Part shown: positions 62,731 to 64,000 of the stretch, piece by piece
Numbering within the stretch: the stretch's first letter is position 1
Layout: each line of letters begins with the position of its first letter
NCBI RefSeq assembly: GCF_040546815.1
Contig: NZ_JBEPOO010000001.1
Coordinates: 1,426,001 to 1,490,000 of the forward strand
Length of the DNA: 64,000 nucleotides
Origin: Devosia sp. 2618
GTDB taxonomy: Bacteria; Pseudomonadota; Alphaproteobacteria; Rhizobiales; Devosiaceae
Direction of reading: 5' to 3'
The notes under the pieces: generated by a model
The model's database searches: none
The model's input: the letters and a program-made list of their open reading frames with translations, nothing else
Told to the model about the DNA's origin: nothing
Position numbers and translations under genes: made by a program

Positions 62731-63621
62731 CTAGGCCGGTGCGCGGTGCCAGATTTTGCGAATACGGCCATCGATGAACAGCAGGCCAAGGAAGATCACC
62801 ACCATCCCCACGATCTGAATGGGCAGCACTGACTCGCGCAGCACGACCGCGCCTAGAATGAGCGCCGAGATCGGGGCGATGAAGGTGGTGGTAGCGAAGT
62901 TGGTGGCGCCGACCCGTGGCAGCATCCGGTACATGACCTGGAAGGTGAAAGCCGTCGACAGCAGGCCGATGGCCAAAGCCGCCGCGTAACTCTCCGGCCG
63001 CACCATCACCGGGACGCCTTCGGTGGTGAAGGCGAGAACCGTGGCCACCACAGCGCCGCCAGTGAGGGCGATAGACGCCATGGCAGTTGGCTCGATGTGC
63101 TTGTAGCTGCGGGTGATGTTGAGAGAAATCGCATAGCAGAGCGTCGCGCCAAGGCAGGCAGCGACCGCCCAGAGCTGGGAGTCTCCGCCTGAACTTAGTG
63201 AAGGAGACACTAATATTGCTGCGCCAATGAAACCAATTCCGACGCCGATCATTTTGGTTCGAGTGGCTTTTTCGCCGCCTATCCAGAAATGGGTGATGAC
63301 GGCAGTCACCATCGGGGTCAGCGCGTTGATGATCGCTGCGACACCGCTGGCGAGGTGGGTTTGAGCCAGGGGGAAGAGGGCAAAGGGGATGGCATAGGCG
63401 ATTACACCAAGCAGGCCCAGCTGCAACCAGAGGCGCGGATCACGCGGCACCGGTTTGCGCAGGGCCAGCATCACACTCCAGCAACCGAGTGCACCAATTC
63501 CGACGCGGAGCGACGCGACCCAGAGCGGGCCGACCTCTCTGATCAGGATCGCATTGAAGACGAACGAACATCCCCAGATGGCTCCCAGCAGTATGATCCA
63601 GCACCAATCGCGCAGCGACAT
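62731..63621 (-). CDS. EamA family (DMT superfamily) transporter
   Basis: A 296-residue inner-membrane protein with ten helices in two EamA repeats (residues about 5-140 and 150-285). WCWIILLGAIWGCSFVFNAILIREVGPLWVASLR begins repeat 1. The second half has ATTTFIAPISALILGAVVLRES. Members export metabolites such as amino acids or nucleobases; the substrate is unknown. Confidence 0.93.
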   Translation of the reverse strand: MSLRDWCWIILLGAIWGCSFVFNAILIREVGPLWVASLRVGIGALGCWSVMLALRKPVPRDPRLWLQLGLLGVIAYAIPFALFPLAQTHLASGVAAIINALTPMVTAVITHFWIGGEKATRTKMIGVGIGFIGAAILVSPSLSSGGDSQLWAVAACLGATLCYAISLNITRSYKHIEPTAMASIALTGGAVVATVLAFTTEGVPVMVRPESYAAALAIGLLSTAFTFQVMYRMLPRVGATNFATTTFIAPISALILGAVVLRESVLPIQIVGMVVIFLGLLFIDGRIRKIWHRAPA

Positions 63622-63812
63622 AAGACAACCTCGTAATGTGAGCGCGGAAGCTAAGCTCCTTGGTCGGAGAGGTCGAACCGATTTTGACGATAGGAGCGAT
63701 CAATCACAGTGATGTAGCCATGAAATTGTACAGGTACTACTGCGACAGCAGTCGTCTATAATAAATGAACTCGACTCTATCGAATTAAGCCGAAGAACAA
63801 GGTGAGCCCAAG
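63622..63812. other. Intergenic DNA between divergent genes
   Basis: 191 bp of lower GC between the EamA gene (leftward) and the partial gene (rightward). It must hold both promoters, but I see no convincing -35/-10 pair. Confidence 0.4.
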
Positions 63813-64000
63813 TGCGCCCTCTCATCCTTTCAGTTGATTACCAGCGTTATTCTGGACATATTCCAGGCATCTACGTCGTTCGCGACGGCAAGGGTGGGTC
63901 TATCCAACAGAATTGTCATAGCCGTCTCATCTCGACTGATGAACTGATTATCGATTGCCCCACACCAGGTGAAGTTGGTGCTAAGTGGTTGGGGTCGTTT
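63813..64000 (+). CDS. Partial CDS, cut by the window end
   Basis: An open frame of 62 codons from a GTG to the last base. The translation begins MRPLILSVDYQRYSGHIPG and continues IYVVRDGKGGSIQQNCHSRL. An AAGG lies 9 bases ahead. Codon use is less GC-rich at third positions than in the rest of the window, and no family is recognised from the fragment. Could be a recently acquired or poorly expressed gene. Confidence 0.45.

Overview
This 64 kb window is a contiguous, gene-dense piece of an alphaproteobacterial chromosome of the order Hyphomicrobiales (Rhizobiales). The gene order and protein style look most like the Devosia / Devosiaceae group. The evidence is a 14-gene nuo operon followed by birA, RNase J, DUF1467, proS and lolCD; the divK-pleD pair; the rpmG-DUF983-rnr-topA-dprA-plsY-pyrCB-ruvX-gatC/A/B neighbourhood; high GC codon use with frequent GTG/TTG starts and ATGA or TAATG overlaps; and short palindromic intergenic repeats of the rhizobial kind. 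I see no prophage, insertion sequence, CRISPR array or rRNA operon. The genus call is inference.

Layout. 0-4.3 kb: tRNA-Asp(GTC), then a tightly coupled three-gene cassette (N-formylglutamate amidohydrolase-like protein, DUF1704/QEGLA metallopeptidase-like protein, GshB-like ATP-grasp ligase). This cassette is the best candidate here for a biochemically undescribed pathway. 4.4-6.8 kb: an exported methionine sulfoxide reductase, two paralogous outer-membrane barrels and tandem terminators. 7.0-22.5 kb: nuoA-N (respiratory complex I), with a pentapeptide-like repeat gene inserted between nuoF and nuoG, a long C-terminal extension on NuoE and a His-rich loop in NuoL. 22.5-29.2 kb: birA, rnj, DUF1467, proS, lolC, lolD.

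29.2-36.8 kb: HIT protein and an alcohol dehydrogenase facing a leftward run of DUF3572, dinB, ridA, GDPD, GH114-like, COG3146 acyltransferase-like and a sterol desaturase-SDR fusion. 36.9-39.3 kb: divK-pleD (cell-cycle and c-di-GMP signalling), then a strongly structured gene-free segment behind a TATAAT promoter (candidate ncRNA), then rpmG, which is too short for most ORF callers. 39.4-49.9 kb: DUF983, RNase R, M19 dipeptidase, a small zinc-ribbon ORF with its own terminator, polysaccharide deacetylase, topA, ankyrin protein, dprA, plsY. 50-53.1 kb: pyrB with a pyrC-like partner that lacks the metal-binding HxH motif, and ruvX.

53.2-64 kb: gatC and gatA separated by two unrelated small genes, with gatB 4 kb further on; a siderophore-type binding protein behind a promoter carrying a TGA-N9-TCA iron box; DUF998, YjhX, chorismate mutase, GNAT, UPF0114, a proline-rich small protein, an EamA exporter, and a gene cut by the window end. 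Most of the window is housekeeping. The unusual signals are the three-gene cassette, the candidate ncRNAs, the extra parts of the nuo operon, the desaturase-SDR fusion, the inactive-looking dihydroorotase and the iron box. All functional calls come from motif and family recognition by eye; no database search was run.
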